A DNA stretch of 64,000 nucleotides from contig NZ_CP039699.1 in the NCBI RefSeq assembly GCF_005145025.1, positions 1 through 64,000 of the forward strand. The letters are read 5' to 3'. This DNA is from Novosphingobium sp. EMRT-2. Lineage in GTDB: Bacteria > Pseudomonadota > Alphaproteobacteria > Sphingomonadales > Sphingomonadaceae. Positions 45,731-53,928 of this stretch are shown in pieces. The position numbers were made by a program, and so were the translations under genes. The notes under the pieces are model-generated. The model had not been told where the DNA came from. It was given only the letters and a program-made list of their open reading frames with translations, and did no database searches. How positions within the stretch are numbered: position 1 is the stretch's first letter; each line of letters starts with the position of its first letter.

Positions 45731-46413
45731 CCCATCATCTCCTCAAGTGTCAGCAGGGCCAGGAAGCCGACGAAAAACATCGAGCTGATGAGCGGGGTGT
45801 CGGGTTTCTCGTGCGCCTCGACCAGCAACTCCTCCGTGACGAGGTAGAGCAGCGCCATCAGCCCGAAGCTGAGGAAGCCGGCGATCATCACCGGCGACAG
45901 CGCGGCGACCGGCACGGCAGCGAGCGCGCCGATCGGCAGCAGCAGGGCCAATGCCGAGACGATCACGATGATGCGCAAGCGCGAGCGATAGGTTTCCGCC
46001 AGCTCGTCGGTCAGCGTCAGTCCCAGAAATAACACTTCCAGAGTGAGCGCGATCGTCAGCAGGAGACCTGCCTTCTCGCCCGCCACGAAAGCGAGGCCGA
46101 GCACCAGGCCGTCCACCAGAATGTCGATGCCGATCGCGGCGAGTAGCGCCATCGGCCCCTTGAAGCGGGCCTCAAGAGCCTTGAGCCCCAGCATGGTCGC
46201 GACGCCCGCCGCCCCGCCGATCAACGTCGCGCTGGGCGATGCCTCATGCTTGACCTGCGGCAGGATTTCGGTCGCTGCCGCCGCGAACACGACGCCGGCA
46301 GCGAGATGCTGTAGGCCCGCCACGAGGCCAGGTTTCAACTTGGTGCGGCTCGCGACAATCGCGCCGAGCACGACCGCCAGCACAGGCGCAAGCGTATAGA
46401 GCAGTGCCTGCAT
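45727..46413 (-). CDS. ZIP-family-like metal transporter
   Basis: A 228-residue membrane protein of about seven to eight helices. ZIP-like motifs are LQHLAAGVVFAAAATEILP (helix 4-type HxxxG..E) and GIDILVDGLVLGLAFVAGEK (helix 5-type D..G..LG). ZIP proteins move divalent cations into the cytosol, which is unexpected inside an efflux operon. It may instead act as an exporter or sensor here. It overlaps the CDF gene by ATGA and begins 3 nt after the MliC-like gene. Confidence 0.78.
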   Translation of the reverse strand: MQALLYTLAPVLAVVLGAIVASRTKLKPGLVAGLQHLAAGVVFAAAATEILPQVKHEASPSATLIGGAAGVATMLGLKALEARFKGPMALLAAIGIDILVDGLVLGLAFVAGEKAGLLLTIALTLEVLFLGLTLTDELAETYRSRLRIIVIVSALALLLPIGALAAVPVAALSPVMIAGFLSFGLMALLYLVTEELLVEAHEKPDTPLISSMFFVGFLALLTLEEMMG

Positions 46414-46416
46414 TTC

Positions 46417-46881
46417 CTAGGACTCCTCCGGGGTTCGGTGGCAGACGCGGATCTTCCCGCGTCGCGTGAACGCGATCGATCCGCCCGCCACGACAGCCCG
46501 CGAATGGTCGCCGCGAAACTCGTCACCGGTTCGCTGCGCGCGCAGGATCTCGGTCCTGCCCTTCGGCAGCCAGGTGACGGCCATTTTCAAGCCTTCATCG
46601 ATGAAGTCGACATCGGCGCGTGTGCCGTCGTCGCAGTACATGATGCGCTGCGCGATTAGTTTCGACGTCAGATGCTTTTCATGCGCCGGCTCGGTAGGCT
46701 GGGTCGGCGCTGGATTACACGCCCCTATAACCGCCCCGGAGACGAGAACGACGCCGAGGCGCGCGATCGCCAGACCGGCCCGATTCAGGCCGCACAAGGT
46801 TGTCACATTTGAAATCGACGTGTCAGACATCGGTCTCTTCCGACGAAGCGCCCTGTGGCGTTCGAAGGCAGGGCAGTTCAT
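46417..46881 (-). CDS. MliC-like lipoprotein (first of tandem pair, downstream copy)
   Basis: A 154-residue protein with a lipobox (VVLVSGAVIGAC, cysteine about 55). The mature domain resembles the lysozyme-inhibitor MliC fold: IMYCDDGTRADVDFIDEGLKMAVTWLPKGRTEILRAQ, then GDEFRGDHSRAVVAGGSIAFTRRGKIRVCH, with the two cysteines of the conserved disulfide. The start at 46881 overlaps the upstream gene as ATGA; the ATG at 46830 is an alternative. The role in a metal operon is unclear; binding to the envelope or metal is possible. Confidence 0.65.
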   Translation of the reverse strand: MNCPAFERHRALRRKRPMSDTSISNVTTLCGLNRAGLAIARLGVVLVSGAVIGACNPAPTQPTEPAHEKHLTSKLIAQRIMYCDDGTRADVDFIDEGLKMAVTWLPKGRTEILRAQRTGDEFRGDHSRAVVAGGSIAFTRRGKIRVCHRTPEES

Positions 46882-47255
46882 CGCGTGCCTTCCTGCTCGC
46901 AGATCCGGGTACGGCCATCGCCTTCCACGATGGTGAGCTGCGACCCCTTGAAGGTCGCGGTGGCTGTTTCGCCGACATATTGCAGGCCCTGCGCTGGCGC
47001 GGTCAGCATCATCGGCGGTCCCCCGTTGGAGCGCCGCAAATCGATCTGCAGGCCGTTGTCCTTGTAATCGACGAACAGCGGTTCCCCGTCGGAACAGCGA
47101 TATCTATGCCGCCCCATTTCCCCGGTCGTCACGGCGCTGTCGGACGAATGGATCTGCTGCTCCGTTGGCGGGGCTGGCGGCTTTCTTTCCGAGCACGCCG
47201 CGAGCCCGACAACGAGGATGACGGCGGGCAGCACCCGCTTACAGTGCATCATCAT
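46878..47255 (-). CDS. MliC-like lipoprotein (second of tandem pair)
   Basis: A 125-residue protein with a lipobox (AVILVVGLAAC, cysteine about 21) and an MliC-type beta domain: HRYRCSDGEPLFVDYKDNGLQIDLRR, MMLTAPAQGLQYVGETATATFKGSQLTIVEGDGRTRICEQ. The C...C pair and FKG...G motif match the family more closely than in its neighbour. MliC proteins inhibit C-type lysozyme at the outer membrane; here the metal context suggests another use of the fold. It overlaps both neighbours by ATGA, so it is translationally coupled in the operon. Confidence 0.75.
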   Translation of the reverse strand: MMMHCKRVLPAVILVVGLAACSERKPPAPPTEQQIHSSDSAVTTGEMGRHRYRCSDGEPLFVDYKDNGLQIDLRRSNGGPPMMLTAPAQGLQYVGETATATFKGSQLTIVEGDGRTRICEQEGTR

Positions 47256-47740
47256 CGCGCCTTCCTCCTGTAGCGGAAGGGGACGCGCTGACGATTGATA
47301 GCCCGGGCAGGCTGACCTACCCGCCAGCGGAGATAGGTTGCGAGGCGATCGTCAGATTCGACCATCAGGGATCGCAGGCGGCGCAACATCATCGCCGCGA
47401 ACGGCAGGGAGAGCGCCCCGCGCAGCGTGCAGCTATGCGTTAGCCTGGTGCCGCCATCGTCCCCCGCCAGCTCGTACCGCTCTTCGAGCGTGAACAGATA
47501 GGGGATGCCGCAGGACCAAGCGAAGGCGTGCGGTTTATCGAATCGATCAATCCGTGCTGGCGTCCGAATTGGCCGGGTGATGCCCTGGATCGCAAAGGTG
47601 CATTCTGTGTCGCCGAGCCGGGACGGATCATCGAGAAATACGAGCGGACTCCACGCCCGGCGATGATCCGGATCGGTGAGTGCCGACCAGATGCGCAGTG
47701 GCCCGCCGTGAAGCATCGAGCTGGTTATGGTGCGAGGCAT
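47252..47740 (-). CDS. SRPBCC-family protein
   Basis: A 162-residue protein with the START/SRPBCC pattern: MPRTITSSMLHGGPLRIWSALTDPDHRRAWSPLVFLD, TFAIQGITRPIRTPARIDRFDKPHAFAWSCGIPYLFTLEERYELAGDDGGTRLTHSCTLRG, and a C-terminal helix ending in a basic tail. Such domains bind hydrophobic ligands in a central cavity. No signal peptide is seen. It lies 53 nt after czcA and overlaps the MliC-like gene by 4 nt. The function in metal handling is unknown. Confidence 0.75.
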   Translation of the reverse strand: MPRTITSSMLHGGPLRIWSALTDPDHRRAWSPLVFLDDPSRLGDTECTFAIQGITRPIRTPARIDRFDKPHAFAWSCGIPYLFTLEERYELAGDDGGTRLTHSCTLRGALSLPFAAMMLRRLRSLMVESDDRLATYLRWRVGQPARAINRQRVPFRYRRKAR

Positions 47741-47793
47741 ATCCCCATCTCCCAGAGATGGGCGGGGCGATCGCGGATCGCCCCGCCCATCCA

Positions 47794-50700
47794 TCAGGCC
47801 AAGTTGTTCACGAAGGTCTGACCGTGGTCGTCCCCTTCATGCTCCTCATTGTAGTGCTCGGGTTTCTCGATCACTTTCTGCCCGAACCGGGCATAGAGTG
47901 TCGGCAGCACGAACAGCGTAAGAAGCGTCGCCGAGATCAGACCGCCGATGACGACCGTCGCCAAAGGCTTTTGAACCTCTGCGCCGGCGCCTTCGCCCAG
48001 CGCCATCGGCACGAAGCCGAGGCTGGCGACTAGCGCGGTCATGATGACGGGTCGCAGACGCTGCATCGCGCCAACATGCGCGGCTTCCTCGCGGCTCATC
48101 CCTGATCGGATCAGATCTTGGATCGAGCTGACCATGACGAGGCCGTTGAGGACCGCGATGCCCGAGAGGGCGATGAAGCCCACTGCCGCCGAGATCGAGA
48201 AGTCCATGCCCCGCAGGAACAGCAACAGGACGCCGCCCACCAGCGCGAAAGGCACGCCGGTGAACACGATCGCGGCGTCGCGGACCGATCCCAACGCCCC
48301 GTAGAGGAGCAGCAGGATCAAGATGAAGCAAGCCGGAATGACCAGCTTCAGCCGTTCGCTTGCCGATTGGAGGTTCTCGAACTGGCCGCCCCATTCGAGA
48401 TAGGTGCCGGCAGGCAGCCGGAGTTGGCTGCCGATCGCCGCCTGCGCATCCGCCACGACGGATCCGACGTCGCGGCCACGCACGTTGGCTTGCACCACCA
48501 CGCGCCGCTTGCCGTTCTCGCGGCTGATCTGGTTCGGACCATCGACCACCTTGATCTCGGCGACGCTGGACAGCGGTACATAGCCGCCGCCTGCCACCGG
48601 CACCTGCACCTGTTGGAGCAGGCCGATGTCGGCACGCTGCGCCTCCGACAGGCGGATCACCACGGGGAAGCGACGGTCGCCCTCGAAGATCTGGCCCGAT
48701 GTTCGCCCGCCGATCGTCGCAGTCACGGTGTCCTGCACATCCTGAGCCGTAACGCCCAACCGCGCCATCGCGTCGCGGTTGACGCGAATGTCGAGCATGG
48801 GAAGACCGGTCGTCTGCTCCACCTTCACGTCCGCTGCGCCTTGCGTTCTGCGCAGCACCGCCGCGATTTGCTCGGCCGTCCGGTTCATCTGGTTGAAGTC
48901 GTCCCCGAACACCTTCACCGCGATGTCGCCGCGCACGCCGGCGATCAGCTCGTTGAAGCGCATCTGGATGGGCTGGGTGATCTCGTAGGCATTTCCCGGA
49001 ATCTTCGCGAGATTACCCTCGATCCGGCTGACCAGCTCCTCCTTGGGAAGCTCAGGATCCGGCCAATCCTTGCGCGGCTTCAGGATGACGAACATGTCGG
49101 TCGCGTTCGGCGGCATCGGGTCGGCCGCCAGCTCGGCGGTGCCCGTCTTGGAATAGACGAATTGCACCTCCGGCTGCTTCGACATCATCCGCTCGATCGG
49201 CACCTGCATCGCCTGGCTCTGCTGGACCGACGTTGCCGGAATGCGGAGCGACTGGATCAGCAAATCGCCTTCGTCGAGCTGCGGCAGGAACACCGAGCCG
49301 AGCGTAGTGAAAGCAAGCGCCGCCACCACAAGGCTTCCCACACCCGCACCGATCGTCAGCGTCGGGCGCTTCATGGCCCGGTCGAGACCGGGTTCGTAGC
49401 GCTTCTTCAGCCACGTGATGATGCGGCCGTCCTTCTCCTCGACCTTCTTCGACAGCCAGATCGCAATCATCGCCGGCACGAAGGTGAGAGAGAGGATGAA
49501 GGCGAAGGCGAGCGCGATGATGACGGTCAGCGCCATCGGTCCGAACGTTTTACCCTCCACGCCGGTCAGCGTGAGCAGCGGTACGTAGACGAGGATGATG
49601 ATTGCCTGCCCGTACACAGAGGGACGGATCATCTCACGCGCAGCGGCTGCCACGGTCGCGAGCCGTTCCTTGACGCTGAGCAATCGGCCTTCATGATGCT
49701 GTTGCTCGGCAAGCCGGCGCAGCGCGTTTTCGACAATGATGACGGCGCCGTCGACGATCAGACCGAAGTCCAAAGCCCCAAGGCTCATCAGATTGGCCGA
49801 GACCCCAGCGCGCAGCATACCAAAGCCTGTCAGCATCATGGTGATCGGGATGACCAACGCCGCGATCAGGGCCGCACGGAAGTTGCCGAGCAGCAGGAAG
49901 AGCACGACGATGACCAGCACCGCGCCTTCGGACAGGTTTTTCGCGACCGTCTTGATCGTCGAATTGACCAGCTCGGTGCGGTTCAGCACCGGCTGAATTA
50001 CGACGTCAGGAGGCAGCGAAGCGTTGATCGTCTTCAGTTTCTCAGCGACCGCGGTCGACACGATGCGGCTGTTCTCGCCGATCCGCATGATCGCCGTGCC
50101 GACGACGACTTCGGTACCGTTCTCCGATGCCGAACCCATGCGGATCGCCTGACCCGTCTTCACAGTCGCAACTTGTTCGACCGTGATCGGCACGCCGTTA
50201 CGTGTCGCGATCACGGTCCTGGCCAACTCGCTGGCATTGCGAACGAGCGCATCCGAGCGAACAGCCAGACCTTCGCCATTGCGATTGACGAAGCCACCGC
50301 CGACGCTGGTGTTATTGCGCTCCAGCGCATTTCCCAGGTCCGTCAGCGTGATGCCGAGCGAGGCCAGCTTCTGCACGTCGGGCACGACGAGGAACTGCTT
50401 GGCGTAACCGCCAATCGAGTCGACACCGGCGAGGCCCGGTGTGGTCTTCAGAAGCGGCGTCACGATCCAGTCCTGCGCGGTGCGCAGGTAGGTCGCCTTG
50501 TCCTCTTCGGTCGTCAGTCGCTCGCCCTCTGGCGTGATGTAGCTGCCATCGGGCTGTTGGCCCGGTTCACCGGGCTTGTGCTTGTCGTCCTCGCGATGAT
50601 CGAGACGAACGGTGTACATGTACACCTCGCCCAGGCCTGTCGCGATCGGACCCATTTCAGGGTTCACGCCGTCGGGCAGATTCTCTTGCACGCCCCGCAG

Positions 50701-51039
50701 ACGCTCGCCCACCTGCTGGCGGGCGAAATAGATGTCCGTCGCGTCCGAAAAGACCGCCGTGATCTGCGCGAAGCCGTTGCGGCTCAACGAGCGCGTATAT
50801 TCCAGGCCGGGGGTGCCGGCGAGCGCGGTTTCGATTGGAAACGACACCTGCTTCTCGACCAGCTCGGGCGAGAGGGCAGGCGCGCGGACGTTGATCTGGA
50901 CCTGATTGTTGGTGATGTCCGGCACCGCGTCGATCGGTAGCCGGTAGAGGGAAAAGGCGCCGATGGCGGCGACGATGACGGTGAGGAGCAGGACTAGCCA
51001 GCGCTTCTCGACCGCCCAGGTTACGATACGGGCGATCAT
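47794..51039 (-). CDS. czcA: CzcA-like divalent-cation RND efflux pump
   Basis: A 1081-residue heavy-metal RND permease starting MIARIVTWAVEKRWLVLLLTVIVAAIGAFSLYRLPIDAVPDITNNQVQINVRAP. The fourth-helix motif ALDFGLIVDGAVIIVENALRR carries the two Asp and the Glu essential in CzcA and marks the Zn/Co/Cd class. A His/Lys-containing insert (EDDKHKPGEPGQQPDG) lies in the first periplasmic loop. The C-terminus is His/Glu-rich (KPEHYNEEHEGDDHGQ). It lies 3 nt after czcB. It exports cations through CzcBC using the proton gradient. Confidence 0.95.
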   Translation of the reverse strand: MIARIVTWAVEKRWLVLLLTVIVAAIGAFSLYRLPIDAVPDITNNQVQINVRAPALSPELVEKQVSFPIETALAGTPGLEYTRSLSRNGFAQITAVFSDATDIYFARQQVGERLRGVQENLPDGVNPEMGPIATGLGEVYMYTVRLDHREDDKHKPGEPGQQPDGSYITPEGERLTTEEDKATYLRTAQDWIVTPLLKTTPGLAGVDSIGGYAKQFLVVPDVQKLASLGITLTDLGNALERNNTSVGGGFVNRNGEGLAVRSDALVRNASELARTVIATRNGVPITVEQVATVKTGQAIRMGSASENGTEVVVGTAIMRIGENSRIVSTAVAEKLKTINASLPPDVVIQPVLNRTELVNSTIKTVAKNLSEGAVLVIVVLFLLLGNFRAALIAALVIPITMMLTGFGMLRAGVSANLMSLGALDFGLIVDGAVIIVENALRRLAEQQHHEGRLLSVKERLATVAAAAREMIRPSVYGQAIIILVYVPLLTLTGVEGKTFGPMALTVIIALAFAFILSLTFVPAMIAIWLSKKVEEKDGRIITWLKKRYEPGLDRAMKRPTLTIGAGVGSLVVAALAFTTLGSVFLPQLDEGDLLIQSLRIPATSVQQSQAMQVPIERMMSKQPEVQFVYSKTGTAELAADPMPPNATDMFVILKPRKDWPDPELPKEELVSRIEGNLAKIPGNAYEITQPIQMRFNELIAGVRGDIAVKVFGDDFNQMNRTAEQIAAVLRRTQGAADVKVEQTTGLPMLDIRVNRDAMARLGVTAQDVQDTVTATIGGRTSGQIFEGDRRFPVVIRLSEAQRADIGLLQQVQVPVAGGGYVPLSSVAEIKVVDGPNQISRENGKRRVVVQANVRGRDVGSVVADAQAAIGSQLRLPAGTYLEWGGQFENLQSASERLKLVIPACFILILLLLYGALGSVRDAAIVFTGVPFALVGGVLLLFLRGMDFSISAAVGFIALSGIAVLNGLVMVSSIQDLIRSGMSREEAAHVGAMQRLRPVIMTALVASLGFVPMALGEGAGAEVQKPLATVVIGGLISATLLTLFVLPTLYARFGQKVIEKPEHYNEEHEGDDHGQTFVNNLA

Positions 51040-51042
51040 GGC

Positions 51043-52224
51043 TTAATCCTCGTGGCTCGCTTCGCCCTTGCCGATCTCGGCCTTGAGCGTGAAACTTCCG
51101 GTGGTGGCGATCTGTTCGTTGCCGGTCAGGCCCGACCGGACGATCACCGTGTCGCCCGACGCATCGCCGAGCTGGACCGGGGTCGCCTTGAAGCCGGTGG
51201 GCGTGCGCACGAACACGACCGACTTGCCCTCGAAACTCTGGACCGCCGTCGTCGGCACGCGGACCGCCCCGCTCCCGCCGCTGCCCGTGAGCTGCACGGC
51301 TGCCGTCACAGGCTCGCCGACCCGCCATTCGCCACCGCGATTGTCGAGGGTGGCGAGCGCAGGCACGAGCCGCGTCTGCGGATCAAGCGCCGGCGACACG
51401 AAGGTCACGCGGGCGGTCGCCTGACGGCCTGCCGCCTTCACCAGCACCGTATTGCCGGGACGCACCCGGCCCGCATCCTCGGGCTTGAGATTAAGCGCGA
51501 TCGACACCTGGCTCAGGTTGGCGATGCGATAGAGTTCGGCATCCGCCGCGACCGTTTGTCCCAGCGTCACGGGGCGCGCAATGATCTGGCCCGAGATCGG
51601 CGCGGCAATGCCGAGCCGGTTGAGCCCGCCGCCGCCGACACCCGCCGCCGAAACCATGCTCTGCGCCTGCGTCAGGGCGATCCGCGCCTCCGTCGCCGCT
51701 GTGCGGGCGGCGATCAGATCCTGTTCAGGGGAGACTCTCTGCGCGAACAGCCGCTGTTCGCGCGCGAGGTTCGAATTAGCGAGCTGAAGCCGCGCCCGCG
51801 CCGCCTCGACCTCGCCCTTGATCTGCGCCGCCTCGCGGCTTTCGATGACCGCAATGGTCTGGCCGCGTCCGACCGATTGGCCGAGGTTACGGGTGAGCGC
51901 GACCACGCGTCCCGCAATTGCGGCCGAGACGACCTGCGTTCCCTGTGGGTCGCCCTCGATGATCGCGGGCAGCTCGATCGTCCCGGCCCCGCCGATGATC
52001 GGCCGTCCGACCTGGACGCCCGCTGTGGCGATCTGGTCGGCACCCAATGTGACGACGCCTTCACCGGCATGACCGCCTTCAGCACCGCCCTTTTCCGTGC
52101 CCGCTGCCGTCTCATTGGCAGCTGCGCCTTCGGCAGTTGCCTCGTTTCCGCCATCCTTGCCGCCGCAGGCAGCCAAGAGCAGGGCGAGCGACGCCGCGCC
52201 CGCGAGATAAAAGCTCTTCATCAC
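51043..52224 (-). CDS. czcB: CzcB-like RND periplasmic adaptor
   Basis: A 393-residue membrane-fusion protein with a lipoprotein-like signal (YLAGAASLALLLAACGGKDGG), a Gly/Glu/His spacer (GGAEGGHAGEG), a barrel-sandwich hybrid (QVVSAAIAGRVVALTRNLGQSVGRGQTIAVIES), a coiled-coil hairpin and the paired lipoyl half (IAAPISGQIIARPVTLGQTVA). The C-terminal beta-barrel domain (VRVPTTAVQSFEGKSVVFVRTP) is typical. Unlike the Cus adaptor it has no C-terminal CusF domain. It overlaps czcC by 4 nt. Confidence 0.93.
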   Translation of the reverse strand: MMKSFYLAGAASLALLLAACGGKDGGNEATAEGAAANETAAGTEKGGAEGGHAGEGVVTLGADQIATAGVQVGRPIIGGAGTIELPAIIEGDPQGTQVVSAAIAGRVVALTRNLGQSVGRGQTIAVIESREAAQIKGEVEAARARLQLANSNLAREQRLFAQRVSPEQDLIAARTAATEARIALTQAQSMVSAAGVGGGGLNRLGIAAPISGQIIARPVTLGQTVAADAELYRIANLSQVSIALNLKPEDAGRVRPGNTVLVKAAGRQATARVTFVSPALDPQTRLVPALATLDNRGGEWRVGEPVTAAVQLTGSGGSGAVRVPTTAVQSFEGKSVVFVRTPTGFKATPVQLGDASGDTVIVRSGLTGNEQIATTGSFTLKAEIGKGEASHED

Positions 52225-53498
52225 TGATTCCCCCCATTGGGCGCACGAGCGGTCAGTCGCTCCACTTGCGCGCGGGCATTCTGGTAATTGGCAAGCGCGT
52301 CGATCGCGGCGACCCGCGTTTCGGCGAGCGTGCGTTCAGCATCGAGCAATTCGAGCTGGCCGAACTTGCCCTCGCGATAGCCGATCCGCGCGATGCGGGC
52401 GGCCTCCTGTGCAGCCGCCAGCGCCGGCCCCGACGCCGCACGAGCCGTCGTTGCGGCATTGGCCGCCTGCGCCTGCGCGTCCGTGATCGCCTGTTCGATG
52501 TCGAGCGCGGTCACGCGGCGCTGCGCATCCGCCTGGGTCCGCTGCGCGGTCGCCTGCGCAATCGCGGCGCGACCATTGTTGAACACCGGGATCGGGATCG
52601 ACACGCTGAACACCGCCGCCATGTCGTTGGTCGCTTCCAGGCGGCGGATCGACGGCCCGACGTTCAGGTCAGGCACGCGATTGGCGCGCGCGAGCCGCAC
52701 GCCGGCTTCGGCAATGGAGAAATCCGCGTTGGCTGCCGCCAGCGCGAGTGTGCCGGTCGTGTTGACCGGTGCCAACGGCCCATAGACGTTCACACCGGGA
52801 AGGCGATCGAGCAGCGTGTCATCGAGCAGGCCGTCGATCGGCCGTCCGATCCGACGCGCCAGATTGGCGCGGGCCGCCTCGGCCAAGCGAAGCTGCCGCT
52901 CCACATTGGCGTCGGCATTGATACGCGCGACATCCGCGCGCTGTTGCTCGAGTGGCGATGCCCGCCCTGCCTGCACGCGAACGCTCGCGGCCCGCAGCGC
53001 ATCGCTGGCGATCCGGGCCTGATCGCGGGCTGTCATTACCCGGCGATCGGCCGCGACCGCTTCGACATAGAGCTGCGTTACCTGAAGCCGGACATCCGCC
53101 GCGATGATCGCGGCCTGGATCTCGGCCCGGGACAATTGCGCATTGGCGACCGCGACGCGGGCGCCGCGCTTGCCGCCTAGCTCGATCGGGATCGCAAAGC
53201 CGACCGTGGTTTCCGCGCTGCGGACCCCCCGATACGGCCCGGAGCCGATGACATTCTCGACTTGGCCTTGAACCACCGGATTGGGCCGCAAGCCGGCGAC
53301 TGTGCGACCTGCACGGGCCGCGTCGATTCCAGCTGTCGCCGCTTCCGCAGCAGGGGCCGAACCGCCCGCTGCACTGACCGCTTGGTCAAGCGTGTAGACC
53401 GGCGCATCCTGCGCAACAGGCGCGGACGGTCCGACCTGCGCCTGCGCCATCGTGGCGCAAGACGCTGCGGCCAGCATGGCCGCGAGGATACGATTCAT
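52221..53498 (-). CDS. czcC: CzcC-like outer-membrane channel (TolC family)
   Basis: A 425-residue outer-membrane factor with a signal peptide (ILAAMLAAASCATMAQA) and duplicated OEP domains. The first half has VYTLDQAVSAAGGSAPAAEAATAGIDAA and GFAIPIELGGKRGARVAVANAQLS, the second VPDLNVGPSIRRLEA and VFSVSIPIPVFNNGRAAIAQA. It forms the exit duct for CzcAB. It starts the czcCBA set, 60 nt after the small His-rich gene. Confidence 0.92.
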   Translation of the reverse strand: MNRILAAMLAAASCATMAQAQVGPSAPVAQDAPVYTLDQAVSAAGGSAPAAEAATAGIDAARAGRTVAGLRPNPVVQGQVENVIGSGPYRGVRSAETTVGFAIPIELGGKRGARVAVANAQLSRAEIQAAIIAADVRLQVTQLYVEAVAADRRVMTARDQARIASDALRAASVRVQAGRASPLEQQRADVARINADANVERQLRLAEAARANLARRIGRPIDGLLDDTLLDRLPGVNVYGPLAPVNTTGTLALAAANADFSIAEAGVRLARANRVPDLNVGPSIRRLEATNDMAAVFSVSIPIPVFNNGRAAIAQATAQRTQADAQRRVTALDIEQAITDAQAQAANAATTARAASGPALAAAQEAARIARIGYREGKFGQLELLDAERTLAETRVAAIDALANYQNARAQVERLTARAPNGGNQ

Positions 53499-53558
53499 GA
53501 AAATAGGACTCCTGACGATGATCGACAGGGGCGCGCCAACGCACGCCCAAATCGGACG

Positions 53559-53888
53559 TCAGGCTTGGGGGGGCCTCAAATGGACCATGCCGGTGCGGCC
53601 GTCGAGCGACGCAGAGGCGGAGATTGTCGGCTTGGGCACTGTGAGGACGGGGGTATATTCCATCGTCGTGCGCGCAGGCGCGCCGACGTCGTGTCCGTGA
53701 CAATAATTGTGATGATGCGGGACATTCTTGTCCGAGTCCGATGGCACCTGATCGATGTCACCGGCGGTATGGACCGTGAACTCAACGCCCGCGATGCTTC
53801 CCCCCGCCAGATCGGCGGCATGGGCCATGCCGGAGAAGCTGGTCAGGACCAGCATCAGGCATGTCAGGAAAGGCAAAAAGGCTCGCAC
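53559..53888 (-). CDS. Small exported His-rich protein, CzcI-like in position
   Basis: A 109-residue protein starting at GTG (53888) with GAGG upstream, with a signal peptide (FLPFLTCLMLVLTSFSGMAHA). The mature chain has a metal-ready segment KNVPHHHNYCHGHDVG near residue 60. In Cupriavidus a small exported protein, CzcI, precedes czcCBA; this gene has the same position and similar traits but its homology is not established. It could buffer Zn/Cd or modulate induction. It lies 40 nt after the FTR1 gene on the same strand. Confidence 0.65.
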   Translation of the reverse strand: MRAFLPFLTCLMLVLTSFSGMAHAADLAGGSIAGVEFTVHTAGDIDQVPSDSDKNVPHHHNYCHGHDVGAPARTTMEYTPVLTVPKPTISASASLDGRTGMVHLRPPQA

Positions 53889-53928
53889 TAGCTTGCCTCT
53901 ATCACGGAAGGGTTTTCATGTCATTGCA

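Noticed and set aside
48118..50940. 940-codon plus-strand frame opposite czcA
   Set aside because: Shadow of czcA; the sequence is His/Arg/Asp repeats typical of antisense to membrane-protein codons.
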